Below are positions 16,479-24,878 of a DNA stretch of 64,000 nt, in pieces. A program made the translations under genes and the position numbers. The DNA is from AWTP1-13 sp963814055 (GTDB lineage: Bacteria; Pseudomonadota; Alphaproteobacteria; Rhizobiales; Hyphomicrobiaceae): contig CAWFBJ010000023.1 of the NCBI GenBank assembly GCA_963814055.1, positions 102,046-166,045 on the forward strand. The letters are read 5' to 3'. The number at the start of each line of letters is the position of its first letter. The stretch's first letter is position 1. The notes beneath the pieces were generated by a model. The model was not told where the DNA came from, made no database searches, and saw only the letters and a list, made by a program, of their open reading frames with translations.

Positions 16479-17269
16479 GCAAGCCCTCTCCTGCGGCGCA
16501 CGAACGCCTCGACCTGACGCAGGCCGACATCGATGATCAAGCCGACGAGGCCAATGGCGATCATGCCGGCCATCACTGTCGGCGTCGAGATATTGCTCTG
16601 GCCCTGCACCATCAGGTAACCCACACCTGCCGACGCCACGATCAACTCCGCACCAACGAGCGATTGCCAGCCGAGCCCCGCGCCGATCCGCAGGCCCGCG
16701 ACGATCGAGGGAAACGACGCCGGCAGCAGCACCTGCAGGATCGTGCGCAGATTGCCCGTGCCCAGCATCTGCGCCGCCTCGATATACGTGCGGTCGACGA
16801 ACCGCGCTCCGCGGTAGGCATTGATCAGGCACGGCGGAAAAGCGCCCGAGAAGATGATCATGATCGGGCCGCCGATACCGGTTCCAAACCACAGCGCCGC
16901 GAATGGCACCCAGGCGATCGGCGCGATGAACCGCAGGCTGTCGAACACCGGCGTGACCATGTCGTCGAGCCAGCGGAACCACCCCATCAGCAGACCGAGC
17001 GGAACGCCGACTGCTGCCGCCAGCATGAAGCCGTAGGCATACCGCTCGAAGCTGCGGGCGAGATGTTCGGGCAAGGTCGCGCCTGCGAAAGGCTCGGTCA
17101 GCAGATAGAGCGTGCGCGCCAGAACCTCGAACGGCGTCGGCAGAAACTGCTTGGCGACGAGCCCCGACGCCGACAGGCCCCACCAAAGGCCGAGGAAGCC
17201 CAGCAAACCAGACGCTCCGAGTAAAAATATCTCAGTCGATCCGGGTGGGCGGGGCGTGCTGGGCGTCAT
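16475..17269 (-). CDS. ABC importer permease (NitT/TauT type), first copy next to the ATPase
   Basis: 264 residues, about six membrane segments, with the binding-protein-dependent permease EAA loop (YIEAAQMLGTGNLRTILQVLLP) that contacts the ATPase. It belongs to the SsuC/TauC/NrtB group. It lies 10 nt after a second, paralogous permease gene and overlaps the ATPase gene by 4 nt, so the importer may use a permease heterodimer. Confidence 0.93.
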   Translation of the reverse strand: MTPSTPRPPGSTEIFLLGASGLLGFLGLWWGLSASGLVAKQFLPTPFEVLARTLYLLTEPFAGATLPEHLARSFERYAYGFMLAAAVGVPLGLLMGWFRWLDDMVTPVFDSLRFIAPIAWVPFAALWFGTGIGGPIMIIFSGAFPPCLINAYRGARFVDRTYIEAAQMLGTGNLRTILQVLLPASFPSIVAGLRIGAGLGWQSLVGAELIVASAGVGYLMVQGQSNISTPTVMAGMIAIGLVGLIIDVGLRQVEAFVRRRRGLA

Positions 17270-17279
17270 GCCATCGACC

Positions 17280-18059
17280 TCACGCGCGCACCATCAACCA
17301 GGGCATCGCGCGCGTCTCGATTGCGGCCAGAACGCGCGTCGTCCCCCACCCCAAGGCGCCGACGGCAGCCATGCCCACCATCACCATCGACGGATAGATG
17401 TCCTGCTGCGCGACATTGAGCACGCGCCCCAGCCCCGCCAGCGCTCCCACCAGTTCGGCAGCAACCAGCGTCGTCCACGATGCCTGCAGCGACAGACGCA
17501 GGCCCGTGAAAATCATTGGTGCGGCAGCCGGCACCAAAACTTCGCTGGTAAAGCGCCACCGGCCCGTACCCAGCATGCGCGCCGCCTCGATGAGATGCGG
17601 CTCGATGGCGCGCACGCCGGTGAACGTGTTGATCACGGAGGGGACGAACGCGGCGAAGAAGATGACCATGATCTTGGCGGCATCCCCGAGGCCCAGCCAG
17701 AGGATGGCGAGCGGAATCCAGGCAAGCGGTGGGATCGGGCGTATGAGCAGAAAAACTGGATTGATCAGTGCCTCGGCGCGGCGGTTCCAGCCCATCAGGA
17801 GCCCGAGCGGTATTCCGAATGCGGCTGCGACCACAAAGCCCATCACGACAAGCTTCAGGCTGTGGAGCGCATGTGAAAGCAAGGTGCCGTCGGCATAGCC
17901 CGTTGTCATGATTTGTTTGGCGGACTGCCAGAACTGGACAGGAGAGGGAAAGCGCAGCGTATCGATGGTGCCCGTCACCATTGTCAGCACGGCCCACAAG
18001 GCAAGCAGGCAGGCTATGGTCGCGGCACCGATCATCGACCGGCGGGAAATTCCCATCAT
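17280..18059 (-). CDS. ABC importer permease (NitT/TauT type), promoter-proximal copy
   Basis: 259 residues with about six transmembrane helices and an EAA loop (LIEAARMLGTGRWRFTSEVLVP). It is clearly similar to the following permease (shared GIPLGLLMGW, PLAWIPLA/PIAWVPFA and EAARMLGTG blocks), consistent with gene duplication. It is the first gene of the importer operon. The 180-nt gap upstream carries two strong inverted repeats and separates it from a divergent oxidoreductase gene. Confidence 0.92.
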   Translation of the reverse strand: MMGISRRSMIGAATIACLLALWAVLTMVTGTIDTLRFPSPVQFWQSAKQIMTTGYADGTLLSHALHSLKLVVMGFVVAAAFGIPLGLLMGWNRRAEALINPVFLLIRPIPPLAWIPLAILWLGLGDAAKIMVIFFAAFVPSVINTFTGVRAIEPHLIEAARMLGTGRWRFTSEVLVPAAAPMIFTGLRLSLQASWTTLVAAELVGALAGLGRVLNVAQQDIYPSMVMVGMAAVGALGWGTTRVLAAIETRAMPWLMVRA

Positions 18060-18094
18060 GTCGCTCCACTCATGCGCTGCCGGCGGTCTGAAAA

Positions 18095-18110
18095 TGCCGC
18101 ATATGCGGCA
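18095..18110. promoter_or_regulatory. Perfect 16-bp palindrome upstream of the ABC importer operon
   Basis: TGCCGCATATGCGGCA reads identically on both strands and lies 36 nt upstream of the first permease start codon, where a regulator would overlap the promoter. No regulator gene is adjacent, so the binding protein is unknown. Confidence 0.55.
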
Positions 18111-18167
18111 GTGAACCGTCGACGGAGCGGCGTTCTAGCATAACCAGTAGACCTTCGCCCGCGCATG

Positions 18168-18187
18168 GCGGAACATGGCGGTTCCGC
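18168..18187. promoter_or_regulatory. Inverted repeat in the divergent region before the oxidoreductase gene
   Basis: GCGGAAC and GTTCCGC arms flank a 6-nt spacer, about 53 nt before the ATG at 18240. It may be an operator or an mRNA hairpin in the 5' leader. Confidence 0.35.
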
Positions 18188-18239
18188 ACAGCACTGTTTC
18201 TCGATGCGGCCGCATTCCGCCGACCCAGGGAGAACACAA

Positions 18240-19244
18240 ATGGCAGCGATCGCCAATCGCCAGATCCTTCTGGTGGAGACGCCCAAGGACAAACTGGGAC
18301 CCCAGCATTTCCGCCTCACCGACGCGCCAATGCCCGCGCCCCTGGACGGCGAGGCCCTTCTGCGCGTTCGCTACATCTCGCTCGACGCTGCCAACCGCGC
18401 CTGGATGCAGGGCGCAACCTATCGGGAAGCAGTCGGGGCCGGATCGGTCATGGCCGGTGGCGCAATTGCCGAGGTCATGGAAAGCAAGGCACCGGGCTTT
18501 GGGGTGGGCGACCTGGTTTTCGCCGACACGGGTTGGCAGGATTATGTCGCGCTGGCTGGTAAGCGGCTCATGAAGGTGCCCAAGGTCGAGCCGATGACGC
18601 ATCTGCTGAGCGTCTACGGCGTTGCCGGGCTTACGGCCTACTTCGGACTTCTGCGCATCGCCGATCCGAAACCGGGGGAGACGGTGGTGGTGTCGGCCGC
18701 AGCTGGCTCAGTCGGCACCCTCGTCGGGCAGATTGCCAAGATCAAGGGTTGCCGCGTGGTCGGCATCGCCGGCGGGCAGCAGAAGTGCAACTGGCTCGTC
18801 AAGGACCTCGGCTTCGACGCCGCCGTCGACTACAAGGCCGGTCCGGTCTTCAAGTCGCTGAAGCAGGCCGCCCCGAAAGGCATCGACGTCTATTTCGACA
18901 ACGTCGGCGGCGACATTCTGGAAGCGTGCCTGTTCCAGATGAACACCGGCGGCCGCGTCTCCTGCTGCGGGGCAATTTCTGCCTACGACGGCGCGGCGCC
19001 CCCGGCGGGTCCGCGCGGCGTGCCCGGCCTCATCGTCGTAAAGCGCCTCACGCTCAAGGGCTTCATTGTCACCGACTTCTTCGCCGAACGCGACAAGGCC
19101 ATCGCCGACCTGCAGTCCTGGGTCTCGGCAGGCAAGCTCAAAATCGAAGAAGACGTGATCGACGGCTTGGAAAACACCCCGCGCGCGCTCATCGGGCTCC
19201 TTGCTGGCGAGAACCGCGGCAAGCGCATGGTCAAGGTTGCCTAG
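18240..19244 (+). CDS. NADP-dependent oxidoreductase of the CurA/leukotriene B4 dehydrogenase (zinc-free MDR) group
   Basis: 334 residues from the ATG at 18240, which follows CAGGGAGAAC; a longer frame from 18165 has no ribosome site. N-terminal GroES-like domain, then a Rossmann domain with AAAGSVGTLVGQIAKIKG and the family-typical YFDNVGGDILEACL, with no structural zinc cysteines. Such enzymes reduce alpha,beta-unsaturated ketones or curcumin-like compounds with NADPH. The start is divergent from the ABC importer operon and the end converges with the methyltransferase gene. Confidence 0.9.
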   Translation: MAAIANRQILLVETPKDKLGPQHFRLTDAPMPAPLDGEALLRVRYISLDAANRAWMQGATYREAVGAGSVMAGGAIAEVMESKAPGFGVGDLVFADTGWQDYVALAGKRLMKVPKVEPMTHLLSVYGVAGLTAYFGLLRIADPKPGETVVVSAAAGSVGTLVGQIAKIKGCRVVGIAGGQQKCNWLVKDLGFDAAVDYKAGPVFKSLKQAAPKGIDVYFDNVGGDILEACLFQMNTGGRVSCCGAISAYDGAAPPAGPRGVPGLIVVKRLTLKGFIVTDFFAERDKAIADLQSWVSAGKLKIEEDVIDGLENTPRALIGLLAGENRGKRMVKVA

Positions 19245-19268
19245 CCGCAGCCGGCGGCGCTTGTTGTC

Positions 19269-20096
19269 CTATTGGCGGGTCGCCTGCCACTTGGCTTCGG
19301 TGCTGCCGGCCTTGCCGGTGCCTTCCATGGAATTGCCCTTCACCGACCCGGCGTACTGCGTGTCTCCTGCCGTGAAGGCGATCTGATCGCCGTTGAGCCT
19401 ACCCTGGGTGATCGGGGCAATCACGTTGCCGGTTTTGAGCGTGCCGGTGAACGCCTGGTACTGCTGATCGATCGCGAGCTCGCTCTGGCCCATCTGCCAC
19501 TTTCCGCCGGCCTTGGCCGGCACGATCCACAGGTAGGCCTTGCAGAACGAATTGCAGCCCTCGGTAACGGCAGCCGAGTCGTCCGGCTCCCAGTCACCCA
19601 TGGTGAAGGAATTGGAGACCACGCGGGTACCTGCCTTCATGTCGAGCAAGGTGGGCCTCAGGCGGACATTGAGGCCTGGGAGTAGGAACAACGTCACCAC
19701 TGTCGCCTGCGAGAAGTCACTCTCGAATATGTCGCCGTGGGCAAATGTCGCTTTGTCGGTAACGCCCGCCTGCACCGCGTTGCGCTTGGCCAGCTCGGCC
19801 AAGTCGGGGTTGTATTCGATGCCGTGCGCCTTGATCCCGCGCTTGGCCGCCGTGATGACGGTACGACCGTCGCCCGAACCCAGATCGATCACGTAGTCCT
19901 GCGGCGTGGCCTTGGCCATGTCCAGCATGCGATCGACCAGGCTTTGTGGCGTCGGCACCCAGACGACGTCCTTGCCCGGTTGACCGGATTTGGGCTCGTA
20001 ATTGGTCGCGGGCTGGGCCAGGGCGGTCGTGCCCATCGCCAACAGGCTCGCGCCGACGACAGCCAACCATTGCGGTGAACGCTGCTTGAGGCTCAT
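19269..20096 (-). CDS. Exported SAM-methyltransferase-like protein, copy 2 of a tandem pair
   Basis: 275 residues from the ATG at 20096 (GGAGAA 5-10 nt upstream). A signal peptide (about residues 10-27, ending TALAQP) precedes a class I methyltransferase fold with motif I VIDLGSGDGRTV and the acidic EYNPDLAELA strand. After about residue 195, a beta-rich tail (WQMGQSELAIDQQYQAF ... KTGNVIAPITQGRLNGDQIAF ... GNSMEGTG) resembles a lipocalin-like small-molecule domain. Two cysteines in EGCNSFCKAY may form a disulfide, consistent with export. It lies 62 nt after its paralogue on the same strand. Whether it methylates anything outside the cytoplasm is unclear. Confidence 0.85.
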   Translation of the reverse strand: MSLKQRSPQWLAVVGASLLAMGTTALAQPATNYEPKSGQPGKDVVWVPTPQSLVDRMLDMAKATPQDYVIDLGSGDGRTVITAAKRGIKAHGIEYNPDLAELAKRNAVQAGVTDKATFAHGDIFESDFSQATVVTLFLLPGLNVRLRPTLLDMKAGTRVVSNSFTMGDWEPDDSAAVTEGCNSFCKAYLWIVPAKAGGKWQMGQSELAIDQQYQAFTGTLKTGNVIAPITQGRLNGDQIAFTAGDTQYAGSVKGNSMEGTGKAGSTEAKWQATRQ

Positions 20097-20158
20097 GATC
20101 TTCTCCGTTCGAACGCGCCGATAAGCTGCACCCGTGCCATTCGTTCCCAATCAACGCG

Positions 20159-20998
20159 CTATTTTGCGGCCCGCGTGGCCTGCCACTTGGCTTCGCCGCC
20201 GTCCGCCTTGCTCGCACCGTCGATGGCGTTGCCGGCGACCGTGCCCGTATACTGCGTACCTCCGGCACTGAAGGCAATCCGATCGCCGCTCATCTTGCCG
20301 TTGGTGATCGGGGCAATGACGTTGCCGGTCTTGAGCCGGCCCGACATCGCCTGGTACTTCTGCTCGAGAACGAGTTCGCTCTGGCCCATCTGCCACGTGC
20401 CTTCGACTTGCGCAGGCACGATCCAGAGGCTGGCCTTGCAGAAGGACGAGCAGCCGGGCGGGGCCTCCACTCGATCGTCCGGCTCCCAGTCGCCCATCAT
20501 GAAGGTGTTCGAAACCACGCGCGTGCCGGGCTTCATCTTCAGGATGGTCGGACGGAGCTTGATGTTGAGATCGGTGAGCAGGAACAGGGTCAGCACTGTC
20601 GCTTGCGAGAAATCGGTCTCGAAAATGTCGGCTTCCACGAAGGTGGCCTGGTCCGCAACGCCCTCCCTTTTGGCGTTGCCTTTGGCCAGTGCGACCATTT
20701 CCGGGTTATATTCAACGCCGTGGGCCTTGATACCGCGCTTGGCCGCCGTGATGACAGTGCGGCCGTCGCCGGAGCCCAGATCGATTACATAATCCTGCGG
20801 GGTGGCCTTCGCCATGTCGAGCATGCGATCGACCAGCGTCTGGGGAGTCGGCACCCAGACGACGTCCTTGCCTTCCTGGCCGACTTTGGGCGTATAGCCC
20901 GTCGCGGGCTGCGCCAGCGCGGCGCTCCCCACCGCCAGCGTCGCGACACACATCAAGGCAAACGATCCGCACAGCGCGCGCGACGCCATCATGCTCAT
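20159..20998 (-). CDS. Exported SAM-methyltransferase-like protein, copy 1 of a tandem pair
   Basis: 279 residues with a signal peptide (ALCGSFALMCVATLAVGSAALA) and the same layout as the next gene: class I methyltransferase core with VIDLGSGDGRTV near residue 70, EYNPEMVALA, the GDWEPDD block, two Cys in PGCSSFCKAS, and a C-terminal beta-rich domain. Identity to its neighbour is high along the whole length, with identical runs such as DRMLDMAKATPQDYVIDLG, so this is a recent tandem duplication. The first residues MSMM allow a start at the third Met. Substrate unknown. Confidence 0.85.
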   Translation of the reverse strand: MSMMASRALCGSFALMCVATLAVGSAALAQPATGYTPKVGQEGKDVVWVPTPQTLVDRMLDMAKATPQDYVIDLGSGDGRTVITAAKRGIKAHGVEYNPEMVALAKGNAKREGVADQATFVEADIFETDFSQATVLTLFLLTDLNIKLRPTILKMKPGTRVVSNTFMMGDWEPDDRVEAPPGCSSFCKASLWIVPAQVEGTWQMGQSELVLEQKYQAMSGRLKTGNVIAPITNGKMSGDRIAFSAGGTQYTGTVAGNAIDGASKADGGEAKWQATRAAK

Positions 20999-21047
20999 CT
21001 CCGGTTACACCTGATCCGCCACCTTCACGCAGCGATTTAAAGGCAGG

Positions 21048-21086
21048 CAACGACGCCGGTTTCATGGCATCCCGGCGCCGTCGTTG
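21048..21086 (-). terminator. Strong hairpin after the exported protein gene at 21112
   Basis: CAACGACGCCGG and its partner CCGGCGCCGTCGTTG pair over 12 bp with a 3-nt bulge. It lies about 26 nt past the stop codon of the minus-strand gene and is followed by a weakly U-containing tract, so it is a plausible terminator between that gene and the methyltransferase pair. Confidence 0.5.
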
Positions 21087-21111
21087 ACCAGAGATTTCTT
21101 GGCCGAGGCCG

Positions 21112-22212
21112 CTACTTCGGGGCCTTGACCGCGAGCAGCAGGTTGGACTCGTGCGGCCGCCACCGGTAGCCGACGCCGAAATCGAGCTGCGGCGGGTTGG
21201 ACCGGCGATAGACGTCGTTGAGCTTGCTTTGATAGTTCGCGTTGAACAGCGGGATCGGCCCCCGGTATCGCCCAAATGGGCGAAGCTGCCAGGCTTCCGA
21301 GCTGAAATAGCGCACGGGAATCCCGAAGTCGTCCTGGACCAAGGCCACGGTGCGGTCGAGGAGGAAACCGCGCATCGTGGAGAAGCCGTTGCTGTGCAGA
21401 AGATATGACGCGCTCTTGATGAAGCCGTCAGCCGCGCCGAGCGTCTCGCAGAATTTGAGGAAGCCGGTCTTTTTCAGGCCGTGATCGGATACGTCGGTCT
21501 GCACATAATAGAGCGTCTGCTGCGGGGTGCCTTCGCCGCCCGAGAACACGATCTTGGCGGCCGGGGCCGCGTCACGCGCTCCGCCCGCAACGACCTGCCC
21601 ATCAGCGTCGATGCTGATCAGCGTGACCTCGTGAACGGTCTTCCCGGACCGGGCGAGGAAAAGATAGATCACCGGCAGCACGCCCTTCAGCCTGTTGGAG
21701 CTGAACGTGGCCCGCATCTGCTTGGTCCTGAAGAAGCTGTAGTCGAGTGACGAGCCCACCGACTGGCGCAGGCCGGCCAGCGCATACCCCATGGACCGCC
21801 GGGACGCGTCCGTGACCACCGGGACCTGGCCGACCGGTTCCAGGCCGCTCATCACATAGGTCGTACGGTTCGGAAAGAATGCATCAACGTACAGAAAGTC
21901 GGGGCCGCTGAACATGTACAGCACCACCGGCTGCGGGTCGGTGAGATTGGCAGCCGACCACGCCCGGATCCTTGCAAGGCGGCGGACCTCGAGGCCCGAC
22001 CACGCTTGGTTGAGCGCTCGTGCGTGCTGCTGCCATGCCGCGTCGCGTGTCAGCGCCGTGAGCGGCGAATCCGCAGCCGGCTCCAGTCCTGCCAGGTATC
22101 GCGCCACGTCATTGGGCTTGGCACCTTCCACCGCCCATGCGCGCGGAGCAGACGCGATAACAAGCAGGGCCAGCAGGCCGACGGCCTTGGCCAGGTTTCG
22201 TCTCGTGAACAT
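21112..22212 (-). CDS. Exported protein of unknown function
   Basis: 366 residues from the ATG at 22212; AAGGAG lies 13-18 nt upstream. The N-terminus is a typical signal peptide (FTRRNLAKAVGLLALLVIASAPRAWA). The mature part contains a YMFSGPDFLYVDAFFPNRTTYVMSGLEPVG block and a later SNGFSTMRGFLLDRTVALVQDDFGIPVRYF block; I do not recognise the family name with certainty. Its start lies 6 nt after the stop of an APC permease gene on the same strand, so the two are likely co-translated and the protein may act outside the cell membrane on the permease substrate. Confidence 0.8.
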   Translation of the reverse strand: MFTRRNLAKAVGLLALLVIASAPRAWAVEGAKPNDVARYLAGLEPAADSPLTALTRDAAWQQHARALNQAWSGLEVRRLARIRAWSAANLTDPQPVVLYMFSGPDFLYVDAFFPNRTTYVMSGLEPVGQVPVVTDASRRSMGYALAGLRQSVGSSLDYSFFRTKQMRATFSSNRLKGVLPVIYLFLARSGKTVHEVTLISIDADGQVVAGGARDAAPAAKIVFSGGEGTPQQTLYYVQTDVSDHGLKKTGFLKFCETLGAADGFIKSASYLLHSNGFSTMRGFLLDRTVALVQDDFGIPVRYFSSEAWQLRPFGRYRGPIPLFNANYQSKLNDVYRRSNPPQLDFGVGYRWRPHESNLLLAVKAPK

Positions 22213-22217
22213 GGGCG

Positions 22218-23576
22218 TCAGAGGCTCCTTGCGTGGGTACGCGGATATCTTAGAGACAGTGCGAAGATCAACAAGCCCGTCAGCATCATGACCGTTCCTG
22301 CCAGCGCCTGCGCCGGCCTCTCCAGGACAAGGTTGATCATCATGAAGAGCGAAACGGCCAGAAACACCAGCGGAGTAAACGGATAGCCCCATACCCGGTA
22401 AGGGCGGGGCAATTCCGGCTGGGTGAAACGAAGCACAATAACCCCAAGGACGGTAAGAAACGACGAAACCGTCAGGCTAAATTGAATGAATTCCAGGATC
22501 GACTCGAAGCCTTGCGTCAGCAACAGCACCGTCACCACCACGAGTTGGAACAGCACGGCAAGGGTCGGCACACCGCTGGCCGCGCGGCGCGCGAACGGCG
22601 ACAGCAACGGGAAATCCTCGCCCATGACCATGATCACCCGGGGGCCGATCCACATCATGGCGCTGACCGTCGAAACGAGGCCGATGCAGATCAGGGCACC
22701 CACGATGCGTCCACCCAAGTCGCCGAAGATATGATGACCGGCGATGACCGCAACGTCGAGCTGGCCGGAGATTTGATCGATCGGCGTACTGTAGAGAAAC
22801 ACGGCATTGAGGCCCACGTACAGCAACGTCACAGTCACCACGGCGACGATCACCGAGTACGGCAAGGTCCGCCTCGGGTCGCGTACCTCGCCGGCGATGT
22901 AGGTCACAGCGTTCCAGCCGGCATAGGAATACATGACGAACGCCAGACTGACCGCAAAGGCTGGACTCGCGATATGGCCAGCGTCCCTGGCGGAGGGTGC
23001 AAACGAAATCGACGAAGGGGTACCGAGCGCAAAGGCTGCAACAATGAACACAACGATCAGCACAACCTTGATAAAGGTCGACACGTTCTGGAATGCACTC
23101 GCTCGATTGATCCCCCGCAAATGCACCAGCGCAATCGACCAGACCAGGACGAGCGCGAGAGCAAGCGGAGGTACACCCGGCACGACACCCGCGAAATAAC
23201 CGCCGAAGGCCATTGCCGCAAGTGCGGTGGGTGCCGTGAAGCCGACCGTCGCCGATACCCACCCGGCCATGAACCCGACCGCACGGTGGTAAATCCGCGA
23301 CAGGAAGTTGTACTCACCGCCCGAGCGGGGAAATGCTGTAGCGAGTTCCGCGTAGGACAGGGCTCCGCACAGCGATATGACGCCGCCGATGACCCACAGC
23401 ATCAGTAGCGTGAAGCCGGAGGGGAGATCTTTGACCTGAAAGCCCAGGCTCGTGAAGACGCCGATGCCGATCATGTTCGCCACGGCAAGGGCCGTTGCCG
23501 TGACCATGGTGACGGGCGCAATAGCGGCCGCACCTTTGTTGGCGGGCACAGCCCTGCTCGAGCTCGGAGGCGTCAT
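22218..23576 (-). CDS. APC-superfamily amino acid permease
   Basis: 452 residues from the ATG at 23576; an upstream in-frame extension to 23633 is unlikely. About 12 membrane helices, with TM1 carrying the unwound GIGVFTS motif that binds the substrate backbone (VANMIGIGVFTSLGF), the conserved SYAELATAFPRSGGEY loop after TM2, and YAGWNAVTYIAGEVRDPRRTLP in the TM6 region. It imports amino acids or related amines by proton symport or exchange. It is followed closely by the exported protein gene at 22212. Confidence 0.9.
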   Translation of the reverse strand: MTPPSSSRAVPANKGAAAIAPVTMVTATALAVANMIGIGVFTSLGFQVKDLPSGFTLLMLWVIGGVISLCGALSYAELATAFPRSGGEYNFLSRIYHRAVGFMAGWVSATVGFTAPTALAAMAFGGYFAGVVPGVPPLALALVLVWSIALVHLRGINRASAFQNVSTFIKVVLIVVFIVAAFALGTPSSISFAPSARDAGHIASPAFAVSLAFVMYSYAGWNAVTYIAGEVRDPRRTLPYSVIVAVVTVTLLYVGLNAVFLYSTPIDQISGQLDVAVIAGHHIFGDLGGRIVGALICIGLVSTVSAMMWIGPRVIMVMGEDFPLLSPFARRAASGVPTLAVLFQLVVVTVLLLTQGFESILEFIQFSLTVSSFLTVLGVIVLRFTQPELPRPYRVWGYPFTPLVFLAVSLFMMINLVLERPAQALAGTVMMLTGLLIFALSLRYPRTHARSL

Positions 23577-23783
23577 GCGATCTTGATAAGCCAAGTGCCG
23601 CCAGCAGACCATCGCGCCACAGAGGCTGAGCACGATTCGAGATTAACCCTCAGCGTTTTCTATCCTGAGAGTGGCGGCAATGCCCATTTTGCCGACATGA
23701 TTGGCCGCTAACCCGGCACCCGCCGCCAAATTCTAGTCTTATGAAAGCCGTGTGTTATTGCAGCCGCGCCGAGATCGGATCGC

Positions 23784-24827
23784 ATGAGGCCCCTATCTCT
23801 GACGTTATCGCTGGTTCTGGCCAGCCTGCTGGGAACGGCCTGGGCCTGGTCGAGCGAGCGCACGGTCGGCGCCGCCGCCAAGCGCACCACCGCCGCAGAA
23901 AACGTGCCCGTCCCGCACCGTGTGCATGCGCGCAGCGGACCACTGGCGCGGGCAAAATCGAAGCTGGTCGAACTGGAGACTGCACCGTTTCCCTACCAGG
24001 GCGAGGTGCCGCGCACGCAGAAGCCCTTCCTCGATGTGATCGAGAACGGCCGGCGCGGTCACCGCACGGGCACGGGCCGGATCTACTGGGAAGACGAGAC
24101 CTACAACGACCGCCAAGTTCTGCTGCACATGCCGAAGGGTTTCGACATTCGCCGTCCCGGTCTCCTGATCGTGTTCTTTCATGGCCATGGCGCCAAGCTC
24201 GGCGACGATGTCTATCTGCGCCAGCAGGTGCCTGCCCAGATCTCCTCGTCCGGTGTCAACGCCGTGCTGGTGGCGCCTCAGCTCGCCGTCAAAGCCGCGG
24301 ACTCCAGTGCCGGCAAACTCTGGCAGCCGGGCGCCTTTGCCCGCTTTCTAGGTGAAGCGGCGCAACAGCTCGCCAAGCTGCACGGCGATCCGCGCTCGGT
24401 CCGGTCATTTGCCAGCATGCCGGTCGTCGTTGTGGCCTACAGCGGCGGCTACCTGGCAACCGCCTGGAGCGTGCACCACGGGGGCCTCGGCAGGCGCCTG
24501 CGCGGCGTGGTGTTGTTTGATGCGCTCTACGGTGAGCTCGATATGTTCGCCGATTGGATCTCAAGTCAGAAGTCGGCCTTCTTCGTAAGTTCCTACACGA
24601 CGCCGACGCAGGCCCGGAACCTCCAGTTGCAGAAGATGCTTGCCGACCGCGAAATTGGGTTCAGCACCGAACTTGAGCCGCGCCTGGAGCCGGGCAGCAT
24701 CGCCTTCGTGGCCGGATCGAAGGATGCCGCCCACAAGGACTTTCTGATCCACGCCTGGGTCGACGAGCCGCTGAAGGACCTCCTCACGCGGCTGAAGGGT
24801 TACGCGCGCGACCCCAGGACCCGATAG
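23784..24827 (+). CDS. Exported alpha/beta-hydrolase-like protein
   Basis: 347 residues with a signal peptide (LSLTLSLVLASLLGTAWAW). The mature part reads as an alpha/beta hydrolase: strand and oxyanion region LLIVFFHGHGAKLGDD, nucleophile elbow VVVVAYSGGYLATAW (Ser in YSGGY), then VVLFDALYGE and a late His in SKDAAHKDFLIHAW. Such exported hydrolases may act on esters or cell-wall-linked material. It is 52 nt upstream of the caspase-fold candidate in the same direction. Confidence 0.75.
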   Translation: MRPLSLTLSLVLASLLGTAWAWSSERTVGAAAKRTTAAENVPVPHRVHARSGPLARAKSKLVELETAPFPYQGEVPRTQKPFLDVIENGRRGHRTGTGRIYWEDETYNDRQVLLHMPKGFDIRRPGLLIVFFHGHGAKLGDDVYLRQQVPAQISSSGVNAVLVAPQLAVKAADSSAGKLWQPGAFARFLGEAAQQLAKLHGDPRSVRSFASMPVVVVAYSGGYLATAWSVHHGGLGRRLRGVVLFDALYGELDMFADWISSQKSAFFVSSYTTPTQARNLQLQKMLADREIGFSTELEPRLEPGSIAFVAGSKDAAHKDFLIHAWVDEPLKDLLTRLKGYARDPRTR

Positions 24828-24878
24828 AGGCCTTACTGGCTGTAGAGGTAGTGGGGGCCACATTGCCCACTGCCGCTG

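Noticed and set aside
16479..17186. N-terminal extension of the ABC ATPase reading frame (501 residues in total)
   Set aside because: It is an alternate reading of the permease gene; the ATPase starts at the ATG at 16478 and has a full-length domain from there.
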